Assembly: GCF_000208865.1 (NCBI RefSeq)
Contig: NC_018388.1
Location: 868,001-932,000, forward strand
Direction of reading: 5' to 3'
From: Neospora caninum Liverpool
Taxonomy: Eukaryota; Apicomplexa; Conoidasida; Eucoccidiorida; Sarcocystidae
DNA: 64,000 bases
The notes beneath the pieces were generated by a model. It saw only the letters and a list, made by a program, of their open reading frames with translations. It was not told the origin of the DNA and made no database searches. This document shows, piece by piece, positions 1 through 16,993 of this stretch. The translations under genes and the position numbers were made by a program. The stretch's first letter is position 1. The number at the start of each line of letters is the position of its first letter.

Positions 1-2240
1 AGGCGTTTCACTTGCCGCGAAATATTTTTAAAACTCGACAAGAAGACGCGCAGAGGCCTAGTCTCTTGCGCTGTGCGCGTGTCTTCTTCCGCGGTGGAAG
101 ATTTTTCTCCCGCCTCCGAGCCTCCTGCTTCTTGACGCGGGCTCGGGAAAACAGATGCATGCCGGGCGCGCGATTTCTTCGAGCAAACGGGGAGATATTT
201 TTCAAGCAATGCGGAAACTAGACGAGACTACAGTTCAGCGGTTAACAGCGTAAAAGAGATTGCACGTGTGCCAGCAACGGGGAGGGGAACAGGGAGTCCA
301 AACCCGCGACGCGTTTCCTTGTGCAGGAGACACGGTTTCTCGCAGCAGTTGCTAGTCATTCATGGTGTGTGCGAGGGGGAAAAGGACAACTGGGTTTCAG
401 ATGCAGAGGCGTGTAGATCCAGGATTCAACCGCGAAGGAACCGAAAGTGTAGAAACTTGGGGTTGTGTCACTAGAGAAAACCGAAAAGCGGAAACGTTGC
501 TGGCGAAAACGCCGACGGTGTGCTCGACAAGACAGCGTTCATCCCAAGCTACTGGACTGAAAGCGCCTTCAAGCACCAGGACGAACGCCTGAGATATATC
601 AGCTTCTGGTGCCCGTCGCCGCTTTCTGGTTTTGGGAGTGAGCTCTGTTCTGGAAAAACGTTTAGTTGGGCCGATGCCTACAATATCTGAGCGTCCTTGG
701 GTTCGACAAGAAGGCCAAAAATTCCAGAACAACACGGCAGCGTGGCGGAAAGGGCGGGAGACCACGGATCGTCTCCCCTCTTACCACGACCGTCACTCTG
801 GCGTCCCTAAACATTCCCGAGGTCTTTGGAAAAGAGATGCATCACGGATAGGAATTCTTCGACATTTCTTTCTGACCTGAAAGCCAGTGGGGTGGCCGCA
901 CCCTGGAACACAGGGACACGGCCTGGCAGTTCATGAGCGCGTGTTTTAAGTGAGACGGACCAAATGATGCAAAAAACATCAGCGACTTGCCGAGTACTTT
1001 TCTTAGGGCTGAGAACGATATTCTCCACTTAACGAAGCCATTTCCCAAGGCTGGGATCACAAAGTTTTGGATCGTTCCGTGGTTTCGACTACTTGTTTAA
1101 CTTCATGAGGCGCTTTTCCACAATTAAACTCTTCTTCCAGAACACAACGTGTTCCAGCACTTCGCCGGCTTAATGCACAAGTGCAGGCGACTTACGACTT
1201 CTAGCAGTCCCTGCACTACAACAAAACAAAACTGATCTGCAGTGTGCTGTTACTTCAGAGTTTTCCTAGTGCACAGAAAGATATTCTTATGGTGTTTTCT
1301 CGTAAGGAATGTGTGTTCCCGGTTGACAGGACTTTGGCCAACTGTACACATGTTAGTCGTTCTGCTCCCCGTCACGCACCTCTTCAATTAGACCCGGAAA
1401 TTGACGTTCGTGTTGGTTTCCTGTCGACAAAAGCATTCTCTTGAGAAGAAGTGTCTTTCTCATCGACAAACGCGTTTTCTTACATCAAAAATGCCATCTG
1501 TGTTGGACTGTTGTCTTCCGTAGAGCGGCGTGCCACCAAACGAGGACAGCGCCGCCTTTGATGGCGCTTTCCTTGCTCCGAATATTTTTACAGACTCAGT
1601 TCTGATCGCAACAATGCCCGGATACGCAGTTGTTTCCCCTTTGGACAATAAAATCCTTTGTGGACACCGCCCGAGATGACTGTTGTCCTGCAAACACGTA
1701 GACACCCTGTATATATACCTTTCTGACAAAATTCACGGAAGTGGGAATCGAAACGAAGTGACCCCGTTTGTGTTTTCAGATTCAGGGCGTGGCACCGGCT
1801 CTCTCCCGCCGCACACTGCGCAAAATATCTGGCTTGGCAGAAAAGAAAGCAAATTTGTCCTGGAGCGTTTCATGTCGTTGAATGCGTTCACGAGCGTCAA
1901 GGGAGATCTCTGGAGATCACCGTTTCCTGCGTCTCCTGTGGTGAAGCTGCCTGTGTAAGAGGGAAATCTTGACGAACATTATGCTCTTTCAGATACACGA
2001 AAATATTTGCACAAACCGTCCCTGTCGCGTACATCACTTCTGGTTTGTGTTCCGCCTGTCAAGTGAATAAAACAAGGTTATCCACACCGGACCGTCGAGG
2101 AAAAAGGATAACGCGCATTTTCTTCCCATTTTTCAGAATTGTCACGCTAATCGTTGCTGGCATTTGATTCATCTATCATCCTTTGAAGGCATTGAATCCG
2201 AACCCGCACCGCGCACCGAATTTCTCGACGCTTTTACCCC
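1..2240. other. Intergenic/5' flanking region, no supported gene
   Basis: No open frame here shows a recognisable domain, and the short overlapping frames on both strands look like chance. The stretch ends at the WDR92-like start codon, so its right part should hold that gene's 5' untranslated region and promoter. A TGCATGC heptamer, a core bound by some apicomplexan AP2 factors, lies at 156-162, but it is about 2 kb from the start codon and one site is weak evidence. Exons of a gene lying mainly left of the window cannot be excluded in the first few hundred bases. Confidence 0.5.
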
Positions 2241-5159
<2,919 letters not shown>

Positions 5160-7019
5160 CAAGAAAAAAACGAAGCCGACGTGGCTTTTCCCGTTAATCA
5201 GAGATAGCCTGCACTACAGAGAAGGGAGATGCGATCTGGGCAGTTGTGCTGTGCTACCCTTTCTTTTTTTCCTGCTCACACGCTCACTTTTCCGCTACAT
5301 GTCTTTTTTTGAAAAGCCCGCAATACCGTTGCGCGCTAGGAGAGCCTTTAGTACACCACAGGAAAGGTTGCAGGAGTCTTGCATATGAGCCTTAGACACT
5401 GCAGAGGTTTACACCTAACCGCTCAGCTCGGCTGGCAAGAAAGCGACCGACCCAGGTGTGCTTTTCACTTACGTCCCGAAGAGTTTCCAGAGCCGTTTTC
5501 GCGTCAGATTCCTCAGCTAAGGCTAAGGCCCGTGTGACTGTGAGCAGCTATAGAAGGCATCGCCTGTGGAGCGCATCTCGGCCCCTCCTGTTTTTTCCTG
5601 TCGTGGCAGCGCCGGGGAATAAAATCGAGAGGGCTTCTGTGGCCGACGGCCCTCAGTAACCCAAGAGTGAAAAGCTACACTCAACAGCTGCAAACGTTGA
5701 TTTTAGTCTGCTGGTTCGTAGCACAGCAAGACTACACGACGCGACACCTGTCGCTCCCTCATGGATGAGTCAGCAAAGACACGGACTGAGCCGTTCCACG
5801 AGACCAAAGATCTGTCAACCTGTTGACACATCCATTGCCCCACGCAGTAAAACACACTCCAACGAAACTACATTTCCCTGAGGGCTCACAGGATATTTAA
5901 GCCCCAGCTATCACCTGGCAGTCTACAACTGGGAAGAAAAAGCATTCTCTGCAGTCAGCGGCCCCCTACCGCCGCAAACTGCGGTAGATAATGTTATGTC
6001 GCGTCAATCAGTCTGGTCGACCACACACAATAGATATTTCTTGTAGGGAAAGGGCAAGCTGAAAAGGGCGGCGAGCACACACTATATACACACCCATAAC
6101 GCAGACTACTCCTCTCGCGCTAGAGCGGGAGTCTCGTTTCAGTTGGGCACACATGGACTTGCCATGGAATTCTTTAAAACATGCTGGATATCAGGGTGGA
6201 ACACCTCAGGCAGCGTGAGCACAGAGGAAACAAATCCACGGGCCTCCAACAGTGCGGCATAGCCTCTGCACGCCTACGCCGCTCCCGGCTCACTGTCCCT
6301 CCGGATCGCTGCAAAGTTGAGACTTTACGTTCTCGTTCCTTCCTATACTTCTTTTAGACGCCGCTAAGACGCCTTACATCTTCGAGCTCCTGTTGACGGC
6401 CCCTCAACCATGGGGAGCCCTCTAGTGATTTTTTTTCACCGCCTCGTTCGACTGCGTTGCTCGCCTGCATCCAAGTGAACACGAGCGCCTTCCTCACGAA
6501 GAGGCACCAGTACGGACTTCTCTGTCAGGCGCGTTGTCTAACCTCGTTTCTTCCGTTTCTCCACAGCCACTCCCTAGAAACACATGATCCTCTCTTCTCT
6601 CTCAACCGACGGAAGTGACGCTCTAGCCCTCGGGCAGTACTTACTGGCGGCACCGTCCCGGGCCCCACCAAGGCGCTTCGTTTCGATCCGTTGCCATGAC
6701 ACCGTACAAAACGGCAGACACGAAGCTCCGCGAGCTCAGAGGGCTACCCCCTTTGTGACAGCCGCCTACAGAAATCCGCAGCTCTCGCGTTGTGCTTTTG
6801 GAAAGAAATCGCTGAATTTCTGCTCGGACCTCTCCCTCTCCCTGCAAAACGGCCCCACACGGCCGCCAGGCTTCGACTACCCCAACTCTCTGCCACATCG
6901 AATCGAGCGCCAGGGTCGCACACCCTAAACTGCCCCGTGTGTGCAGAAGCTCGCGCGCGTCTCTCCAACTCCGTTTTTTCTCCCTCTTCACATCCGACAG
7001 CGTGCCTCCATTTTGGGGC
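5160..7019. other. Intergenic region between convergent genes
   Basis: It lies between the stop of the plus-strand WDR92-like gene (5157-5159) and the stop of the minus-strand large protein (7020-7022), so it should contain both 3' untranslated regions. No conserved domain or convincing splice-linked frame was found on either strand. The right third is GC-richer and shows long antisense frames that merely continue the composition of the neighbouring gene. Confidence 0.6.
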
Positions 7020-10000
7020 TCAAGCGTCACGCTTCGACAAGAGCCTTCCCTTCAGCCAGAAGGCTCGTCGTTCTGTCTTTTTCCGGTTGGCATCACGGGA
7101 GGACTCCCATCCATCAGTCCCCTCTCCGCTTCTTCGGCCAAGCCGGAAGGCAGCCAGCACGCCGCCTGCGGTGTCTGCAGCGCCTCTCTGGGCCCTGTGC
7201 AAGTTCCTGGAGTCGCTCGTGTCGCTGGCGTCTCTGTCGGCCTCTCCGTCGGTCTGTCGGGGCGAATCTGGAGACGAAGAGACGCCGCGAGCGGCGTTGA
7301 ACCGAACGGCCGCCGCAAACTGCTGCCGGAGTTGCCCCAGAGCAGATTCACTCGACGCCTCCGTGTCCATTCTCTCTTGCTTCCCTTGGCTGGGGCCCTG
7401 TGGAGCGGCCCGCAAGCGAGTCACGAAGGCTTTCAGCGAACCTCCTGACCCTAGACGCTGACACAGCGTCATTCTCCGCGGCTCGGAACTGCCGTCGACC
7501 TGCCCTGACTGCTTGGACGCAGTGGATCCTCCGTTCCACGTTTGGTTCCAGTCGAAGTCGTTCGAGTCCTTCGCCGCGGCTGGCGTTTCCGCGCCACCCT
7601 CTAGCGCCTTCCGGGCTTCCTCTTCCTCTTCTTTGATGCGCAAGAGCTCCTCAATCTCGGCCGCAAAGCGTACACACAAACGGACGTTTTTCCGCGGCCG
7701 ACCTCGCCCCGCAAACGCAGACACCGGGACACGGCGAATGCATGTGCGCAGCGGCGTGTTCTCCTGGTCCAAGCGCTGCTCGTCGAGCTCGGCTTCTGTG
7801 GAACTTACCAGCCCCACCATGGTCTCGTAGGGGCCTTCGGACACCGCCAGAGTCAACGCGTGCTCGAGTTCGGCCTCCGTCGCTGGCAGCGGTAGCGGGG
7901 CGAGGCGACAGACTCTCCCGTCCTCCCTTTCTTCTCTCTCCACCTCTGACATCGAGTCTGTAGCAGTGCAGGTTCTCTCGGTCTCTTCCGACGACTGTCG
8001 ACAAGGGCCGTTGACAGGCACCTCGAAAACCCCGCACGCAGAGCCCGAGGGAAACAAAGTGCCTGCTCCGAAGGCCACCAGGCGCCGCGATGCACGAGAC
8101 TGGATCGTGGGAAGCGCCGGCGAAGCCGCCACAGTGAGCCGCTTTGACCGCTGGCCGAAAAAGCCGGGCGGCAGCAAGGTCTTCTTCCTCGACGGGACAG
8201 ACGCGGTGGATGGCTGCGGGACGCAAGGCGCCTCTCGAGCGTCATCGCTGTCTGCGAAACTGGCGTCTATACAGGATATTTTGCTCAAAGTTTCGCTTGA
8301 GGTTCCTGAAAGGAATCCGGGTATCCCCGAGTCATCTTCGTCGGAGTCCACCACCAAAGACGTCCCGGCCGCCAGGCCGCCGTGGGCACTCGGGCTGCAG
8401 ATGGCGGAGGCTCGAAAGGTGCTGAAGAGGCTGTGCCTCATTTCTACACGAAAGAAAGGATTCGGCGCGTCGGTCCCCACCGTTTCCTCCCTGATGCAGC
8501 CGGGAAGGGACGAACACGATGACGATGGTCGCAGATCTCCCTGCGCTGGGGCTTCGTCCCTGACTGTCCTGACTCGTGCTCCGGGGGGGGACACACATTC
8601 CCCGCGGGTCTGCGTGCGGATTCGAACGGAACGGCACCTCGCAAGGCCACTCAACATCGCAACTGTGGCAGACGCACCTGGACCTGGACGCCGCCGCACG
8701 GGGCTTTCCCACGAGTCGTTTGACGTCTCAAAGACTTCCGGCGGAGGAGGGGCGCCGCGCCAAGACTCGCTCACGAGCAATCGCGGAGGCGCTGGGTGAC
8801 AGAACTCTTTTCCTTCCTCCACACCGTCTGCGTTGTGGGACGAAAGCCGAGACCAACAAGGTAATGCCCCATGGGAAGCCTCATACGCAAAACCGGTCCG
8901 ACGAGGATACGGCAAAGGCACATCCGTGTCGTCGATCTCGCGTACGCGATCTTCCCACTCTGCCTGTCTTCTCTCACCTTCGGAGAGGCTGGCCTGCGCC
9001 GAGACAGAAGACGGCAAGTCGGCCCCGTCGTCGCTCGACAGAGAGAGAACACCGCGGTCGTCTAGTTGCGTCTGCAGATCTCTCTGCCGGGTGAAGACTC
9101 TCGAGTCCTCCCTGAGGCGCCGGGCTTCTTTGCGCACGTCCTCCGTCCCCTGTCGCGATGGTCGCGCCTGGCTCTCTCCTGCTCGTGCGAGGCGCGATTC
9201 CGCTCTCTTTAAATCCTTCCGCAGCTTCTCTAGGTGCCTCTCCCGAGCTTCTAGTTCCGCCAACTCTCGTCTTAGCTCCGCCCGCTCCGCGTCGTCCAAC
9301 TTCGGCCTCAGGCCCTCGCCTAGCGGGGGCTCCTGCCCTGCTCTCCCTCGCCGGCCCCCGTCCCCCCCGACGCTCCAGGAAGACTGCATGCTGTCGGCTG
9401 GGAGCGCGGGAAAGGAAGGCGAGGAGGGAAGGTGAAGGAGAGGCGACTGGAGAGTCCGGTGGCGCCGCAGGCGCAAGGAGAGATCGGGAGGGCGACTCAC
9501 CTCGTAATCGACGGAGGAGGTTTGATGCGCAAAGCCTGCCGGAGACGTTTCGGTCCGCAAAACGTGAGAGCCGTGATGGCCGTGGCGTCTCGACTCCACG
9601 TGCCTGAGGCCTCCACTGCCGTGGCGAGACAGATCCGCCGTCGAGCTTTTTCTCCGAGATCGACGGCGATGAGCAGTACCCTCATCTGTGCTTCGGCGGT
9701 GCCCCGAACCGCCCCGGGGGCGGACGACCTTCTCATATGCTTCCTCGTCGGCGGCCGCCTTCGCCGCGCCTGCACTGCTCACGAGTCGACCGTCGCGCAC
9801 GGCGACGACGCTCGACTTCCGCTTGCTGCTGCTCCGCAGCCGCACCTCGCCTCGCGTGCGGCCTCGACGAGGGGTCGTGCCCGACGGGGAGCGTTTCTTT
9901 CTGGCAGCTTCCCGCGCCTCCTCGTGCTCCAAATCTCCGCGATCGCGGGCCTTGCGGCTCAAGCTTCTGTGGTGACGTGCGACGTCTCCCGTCGCGCGCC

Positions 10001-13000
10001 GCTCGTACACTGGAGAGCCATCCGGACCGGGAAGGTTCGAGTATTCTGTGTAGCGTGTGGGGAGGGCCTCGCGGGGCTGCTCTTCGTCTTCTGTGAGCAG
10101 AAACTCCGAGGCAAAGATTTCGAGCTCGCGCTTGGCGTCGTTTGACTCGTGCGCCACTTCGCGCAAGGCCTGGCCGCCGGTCTGTTGCCACAGCCGCTCC
10201 GAGGAAGAATCCGCCGCGCCCGCCGGCGCCTCAAACGAGGAGCCTGGACCCGAACGGCGAACCTTGGGCGGCGGCATCTGAGGCTCTGAAAAGCTGTGGC
10301 CAGACTTGCCAGGCGCCGCGCTGGCGCTGCGACGGCCGACACTCGCGGCTGCCTGGTCGGCTCCAGGCGGCTTCTTTCCTGGCGCGGGTGCACCAGACGC
10401 GGACGAAGCGAGTGAGGCCTCCGCTCTCCCCGGCGTCTGGTGAGCAGCGCACGCATCGAATCGCCGGTGGGCTGCTGGCACCGCTTCCTTGCATTTGGGT
10501 TCCGCCCGCTGGGCTCCCTCGGCAGGGGAGGCGGCCGAACCTCGCGGACGCGCTTTGCTGTCCAGTTTCGCGGAGACACTCCGAGACGAAAGCGAGTGGC
10601 ACGAGAGAAGGGACGCCGTGTCAGAATCCAGAGACAGAACGGAAGAAAGAGGCGGCTCTCCGCCTGCGCTCATACGCTCATTTTCAGCCTGCGATGCGCG
10701 GAAGGAATAGCAACTTAGCACCTGCTCTCGGGCGCCCCCACCGGCGACGCGTTCACGGTCTGTCCCCTCAGTCGGACCTCCATTTCTGCCGGGTCCCGCC
10801 TCGTACGGAGGAGACGGCCTCGCTCGTGTCTCCGTTTTTGCACCCCGCGCCTTCGTGCCCCAGCCCGGCGCGTCAGGCCTCGAGCCTCCCGCGGTGGCGG
10901 CGGACCCCACAGAGCCACTGGCGGCAACGGAGGGCGACGCGGAGCTTTTGGACGACGTCGAGTTCCTGCGTCGGGAAAACGAGGACGAGAGGTTCCCCAG
11001 AAGTTTCCCGAAGCCAAGACTGCTGGAGGAGCGGGAGGCCGCGAACTTCCGACGCGAGACAGAAGACGCAGGCGGCTCCGTCGACGCGGGTGTCATCTCT
11101 GGCGAGCCCCGACTTCCGTCGCTCCACGGCGGACTTGTCGGAAGGGGCGATCCCCTTTTGGAGTCCAGACGGCCGGAAACAGGCTCGTGATGGAAAAAAG
11201 GCGACGACGAAGACGCAAACGAAGACGCAAAGGACGAACCCTTCGTCAGCCCACGTTTCTTGGAGCGCTTCACGCCCGCGTGCTCGTCCGCTGTCTGAGA
11301 CGCTGGGGCCTGACCATGCGCAGCGGGTGTCCCATTCCAGCTGAAACTCCCTGACGACGAGCGCCCTCGCGCAGGCGCATCCTCCGAACTCGCCGGATCC
11401 GCGGAAGAGGGGAGGAGACCACTCGCCGGCTCAGAGAGTCCAGGGAAACGAGCCGAAGAGGAAAAGGAGGGGCCCCGCGGCCGCGACGCCTGAGAAGGCG
11501 GGAAGGGAGGGTCACTCGGAGGGAAACGCGAGACGGGAGAAGTCGAGGCAGACGGAAACGCAGGAGAGGGAGAAGAAAACGAGTTGCTCCGCTCCGTCGA
11601 CGCACGCCGGGCGAATGTTGCCTAAGGGACACAAGAGGGCAGAACAAGGGACAGGACAAAGACCAAGAGTACCATTCACACATCCGTCAGAGCGGGGACA
11701 AAGAGAGGATTCGAGGATGCAGGAAAGAGGGACGACTAGGAGCACGGGATGCGGAACACGTGAGCAATCTGGTGAGGGGTAGAGGCTGGCCGAACTGAGC
11801 AGTGATCACAGAGGCAGACGGAAGACTTATCTTGCCTAGTCTTCGGTACGCTTCATCAGCGCGGACGTCGTACTGCCAGTCACTCCCCAGGGGACCAACG
11901 ACTAGGCGCCCTTTTCTGGTCTGCTTCCGTTCTGTGTTGCGCTTTTTTGACTTGTCTTGCCGTACCTGTTGTCTCTGTTCGACGACGACTTTCGTGCCCT
12001 GTTTGTCGAGGTAGACACTCCGCATGCGCGCTTCGCTCGCGTGTACAAAGACGTGGGACGCGTTGCCAGGCTCGCCGTCTCCAGTTCCCCCTCTCGCGGT
12101 GGCCGCTCGCGAAAGCGAATTCTTCTCTTCCCGCCACCCTCGGTTCGCTTCGCTTCCGCGCCTTTCGCCCGGGCGCCCAAAGCTCTGGAGATCTCTCGAC
12201 AAGAACCGGTGGACGTCGTCTCTCCCGCTCGCCTCTCTCTCCACGGTCTGTTGCCCCGTCTTTCTCTGCGCGGGAAACAGCGTCGAGGTCTTGTTGCCTG
12301 AGGCTCGTCGAGCCCAAGCAAACAAGGACCGCGACCGACTCGCCGGCTTCTGGAACGAGACGCTTTTCCTCTGGATCCTGTCGTCGGGTCCGCCTCTCTC
12401 TGGAGGCAAAGTTGTCCTTCTCTCAATCCCCAGACCCCCGGTGCCGCTCCTCCCTTTCACGACCGGCTCCGCTTTCGGTGCCGGCGGCTCTTCACGCAAA
12501 GGCACCCTTTCTAGGACCGCGCCCGGTCGTTCTAGGGCGTGCTGGGACTGCGCCGTAATGGTGTCTCTGCGGGCCCAGAGTCCGCGCGTCGGAGACACGC
12601 TCGCGGCGCCGGAGCCGCGGCGCCCGAAGAGCGACTTGGGCTTCAAAGGAATGCTAGAGGTCAGGCGCGCAGCGCCCGCCGCGCCCGCAGACCTCCGAAT
12701 CGCCCCTGCAGCGGCCCCGCCGACGGGCAGCGCAGCGCCGCGGCTGCCAGGCGGGGAATGCGAAGTGGGAGGCGCGCTCGGGTAGCGAAACCTGCCGCGT
12801 CTGGAATCGCTCGCTTTTGCTTCCTCGCCAGTCACCCGCCTCGAGGCAAACTGGCGGGCCCCGAAGGGCGACTTGCTCCCGGAGGGAGAAGCCGAGGAGG
12901 CCCTCCCGAAAGGCGATCGAGACGTGGACGAGCGCCGCGCTGGAGGAGGCGAGGACCCAAGCGGAGACGGCGGGGGCGGCGCAGCAGTCGCGGTGGGAGG

Positions 13001-13168
13001 CGAGAGCGAAGGGTGCGGGGACGGGGGCGAGAAGCGGCGAGAGTAGGGCGACGTGGGGATGAAGGATGAGTGGAACTGAGAGGGAGAGACGGCGTCGGTG
13101 GAGGACGTCGACAGGTGAGGAGGAGACTTGCGGAGACCAAAGGTGAGGAGCCTCGACAGCCTTCCCAT
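7020..13168 (-). CDS. Large Ser/Arg/Glu-rich low-complexity protein with a coiled-coil segment, function unknown
   Basis: Two exons on the minus strand: 13168-11810 (starting MGRLSRLLTFGLRKS) and 11621-7020 (stop 7022-7020), giving about 1986 residues. The second exon is one uninterrupted frame of more than 1,500 codons. The acceptor (tgtcccttag) is good; the donor (tct|gtgatc) is the phase-consistent choice but not a strong site, so the end of exon 1 is moderately certain. The protein is mostly disordered: Ser, Pro, Arg, Ala and acidic runs, with many basic clusters in the middle. A Glu/Leu/Arg heptad-like stretch around residues 1225-1300 (around AELRRELAELEARERHLEKL) should form a coiled coil. 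No enzyme domain, signal peptide or membrane segment was recognised. Such proteins are common in coccidia as cytoskeletal or nuclear scaffolds, but the location here is not known. Confidence 0.8.
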
Positions 13169-15448
13169 ACTCGACACAGAGAAAAACACACGCGCTTCAT
13201 CGCAGGCGCCTCGCGCCAGGATCCATTTCTTCTTCGCGAGCGAAGAAACCACAGAAAGTCGTCAAAAAGCCGGAGGCCGCCCCCTTCGGAGGCGCGCAGC
13301 GAATGCACTGCTGCACAGAAGGCGCCAGGGGCAAGAGCCGCCGGCAGCAGGCCGACGGATCCCAAAGAAACAGAACGGCTGTTCAGCAAGGAGGGAAAAG
13401 AATCAGAGGCAGGGAAAAGAGCAGCGCCGTCGTCTTTCCCTTTGTTTCCGAGAAGTTGTCCACACCAAGCGCCACTTGTCTCCTGCACTCGGAAAAGCAG
13501 CGCTCAAACAGGCGAACCTTCAAATCGCGGGACGCCAGGTGCTCTCAAACGGTGTCTCCCTACACCCCGTCGTCGTCTCCGCCGCTCGGCTGGTGCTGAA
13601 GGCGGGGCGCAGGAACCACACACGCCGCGATGTTTCGTTGTTCTTATCGACGGGCTTCGCCCACCCGTCGACGATTAGCGTTTGCAGATCAAAATTGCGC
13701 AGACACCTGCGAGAACGCTTACTTGGCCAGCAGGGGTTGTCGGACGCGTTGTCCAGATCGAGTGGAGAGACGAAGGAAGTGTGAAGACACATTTAAAGAA
13801 CGCGACTGCGTTGCCGCGTTGGGAATTCTGAGTGGTACAAACGACAATTAAACTTCGTTTCCCCGGTGGGCGAGCGGTTGGCTGTGATGCGCCACATCCA
13901 CAAAACGCAGTAGCAAGGAGAAAGTCAGGTGAAGCACTCACTTCGTTACGTCCTGTGGTATACACCAGGAGGCGAGGGAAAAGGAAGGAGTCGCCTCTTT
14001 GCCCGGATGCTTGAGAAGTCAAGCGGCTGGGCCCGGGGGAAAGCTCTCGCTGTGCTGGCGCTCAACTTGCTTGTGCAGATAAACACTTATTCACCGAAAG
14101 AGCGCAGAACTCTGTAGTGTTTTTACGACACCACAGATGTGCTGGGCGACTTTTGTAGTGTGCTTTCTTTTGCAGAGAGCAAACAAAAGGCCTGTGACCT
14201 CGAAGGGCGGGAGCCGCTCCGCGAGGAGCAAGCGCGTCGGAGACGACGAAAGCACACGGCGCCACAAGAGCGGATGAATGAGGGAAAATGACGAGTTAAA
14301 ATCGAATGCGCGAGACGTACGACCCTAAAGCGCACAACTTTACCTTTAGCAGGCGAAAACAGGCACACAGGAAATCGGCAGCAGCTGGGTGAACGGCCAA
14401 GCGTTTCCCTACGAAAATTAGTGCAACGGAGACATGGAGAAGGCGTAAGCGGGCACAGAAAACGAACCGCAACGCGCGTAGCTTTGAGCCGAAGAGAAGG
14501 GTGTGGCGACGAGAGAAAGCTAGCGATTTTTTCGGTCGCCGCGCCGCTAAATGGTATGTATGTGATGCGTATTGCCACGTCGAGAACCGTCCACCACGTT
14601 AACGGACGCTCATCTGCAGGGGACGCGGGCTCACCAAAAAGTACGGAACAGAAAGACGTGACGGAAGGAACTCCACCTTACACACCGGTATGCCGTCCTT
14701 TAAGCTGAAAATTAGTCAATGAAAGCAACCACCCATGGAAAAAGTAGTCCGTTTCGGGCCTGGAACCCAGCGCATTCACGGGACGGGCTACCTCAGGTAT
14801 TTTCGTAGCATGCGGTGTTGGCGCTGGGCACGCGGAATTTTCCCCCGTTTTGCGGAACAAGTACACACACCGTATGGAGGTGTCGAAAAACACATGCGGC
14901 AATGAACCCTCCTGCCGCGTGAAAATCGATTTTGCTTGTGTTTTTCGTCTCTAGAAGAAGCCGTGCTCTCGGGCAGTCTTCGAGTCGCGCTTCGCTGAAC
15001 GCTCGGGTTCGCAAGGTCATTTGAGTACAGAGCGGACTGGCCTGATGGATGCCGTTCTCCCTCCTCCCGTGCACACTTAGGAAAAATCTTCAGCGTCAGC
15101 TGTCCGGAAATACCCACATTAAAATATGTCTATCTGGATATATGCATACCTGTGGCCACACATCGGTTCCGTGACTAGCGTTCCGTCGCGTGAGCGACTC
15201 CGCGGGCTGTCTTGTTTCGAGAGCCTCGGTTCTCGGGCATCCCAACGTCGCGTTTATAAACCACGTCGCTTTTCTCCACAAATTTCCTTTCGTTTCGTGC
15301 ACTACGTCGCCTGCAGGCCGCGTCTCTTGCTTTCTTGTCGTCGTCGGGCAGCCGCCAACTCGAGTCGGGCCTTTGCGGTTTTTGGAGCGTCTTACGCTCT
15401 CCCCCCCTTGTGTCCGCTTGTCGCTCTGTCTTTCCCTCCGCTGTCACG
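13169..15448. other. Intergenic region between divergent genes
   Basis: About 2.3 kb separates the start codon of the minus-strand large protein (13168) from the start codon of the plus-strand 316-residue protein (15449). It must hold both 5' untranslated regions and promoters. The part next to 13168 is rich in open antisense frames of GC-rich low-complexity type. No conserved protein was found. A pyrimidine-rich stretch directly precedes the plus-strand start. No TATA-type element could be assigned. Confidence 0.55.
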
Positions 15449-16962
15449 ATGGCGGCGCCTCGAGGACTCCCAATCAGCGCCGCGACGCTGATGGAAGGAG
15501 TCTACCGCGCCGCAGGCCTCGAAATGCGGAGCAGTGAGTTGGACCAGAAAAAGCTCGGGTACTTCCTTGTCGATATTCGATCCCGAGGAGCTGTGGCCGC
15601 TCAGCAACGCTACCTTGCCTTGCAAGGAGAATATGCGTTTGCCTACGACCAGTATCTGAAGGCTCAGGTAAAACGAGAAGCATCGTGCAGGCACACGGGG
15701 CGGGTCAGAAGTCATAGACAATCGGGTTGTCTGTATCTCGTAACAGGAGTCATCTTCAGTATATCGTGATTCGCGCCGCGGTCAGGAGTCTTCGTCTACC
15801 CTTTTCGTCTCTCCTTCGTTCCACTCGTCTCTCAAGCAGGTCAGGAAAAGCTCTGAAACGGTAGCAGTGGAGCGCGGCGCCGGCACACACACACGCGGGC
15901 GTGTGCTTTTGTCTCGGGCCTTTCCGGTCGCGCTTCGCGCTCCCCGTGCCTGTTTTTTTTTTGTTGCTAGCCTTTTGGCCGTGGTCTGTGGCTTGGTGCT
16001 AAAACCGTCGCAGGCTGCTTTGCAACCGCATCAAGAAGCAGCTGAGAAACTCTTGGGACAGGTGGATGACCAACTCAGGAGAGCGATGGAGCAAGCAGCC
16101 AAGTACCGCCTGGAGAATGAACGCAAAAAGTTCCAGCGCGCTCAGGAACAGGACGAGTTCGTTGCCTCCACTGCGCACCCTAAATATTTTGCTATCATGC
16201 AAGGTAAAAACGAGGGAAACTGGAGGTGTAGGTATTTCGCTTCCGCTAGGAAGACTGGCCTAGTTTTATATCTTCTTACTACAGCCACTGGCTCGGATAT
16301 ACACAACAATCGGATCTGTACCCTGGGGACAAATGCATTCTGGGGTGGTATAGTGATTACAGACATGCTTTCTCAAATACTCTATTTGGTGCCTAAAAGT
16401 AGGATAGAAAACTGCCGATCTGCTTTGACTTCAATTCTTTCCAGAGCTACACAAATAGGTTGAAGCTTCGCACACACGCAACCTGTATGTATCGCTGTTC
16501 CTCTGTCTATCTCTGTAATGTGTATCTGTGGCGCACATCTGTGTACGCATGTCTCACAAAGATGCGCAGACATACTCATCAGTAAATCCGTGTCCATGTG
16601 GCATTTCGGCACTACGTGTGCCAGGGGTAGGGCTGCTCGGAACGGCACCGACTCTGCTGCAGTATCGCCGGGTGCAGGCTGTCGCATTTCCACCTTCTCT
16701 TTCGACACTGTCTCCTCTGCATCTTCAAACTTCCTTCAGGCCTCAATGAAACGCACCGGCAGTGGGTTGATAAGATTATTTACCCTTTTTACCTCATGAA
16801 GTCGCAACTGGAGGAATCTGAGAATGCGCTTTGGGTCAAGCATTCGGCCATGGCAACTGCTCAGGTACGGCACTGCTGTTCTGTACCCCGTAGCTCTAAC
16901 AGTCTACTCACATCTCGGTGACTATTCACTCATTCAGAAATAATGATATGCATGCATATATA

Positions 16963-16993
<31 letters not shown>

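Noticed and set aside
8600..13700. Many long plus-strand frames (for example 10142-11344, 12024-12785)
   Set aside because: They are antisense shadows of the GC-rich, low-complexity minus-strand gene and share no independent domain or splice pattern.
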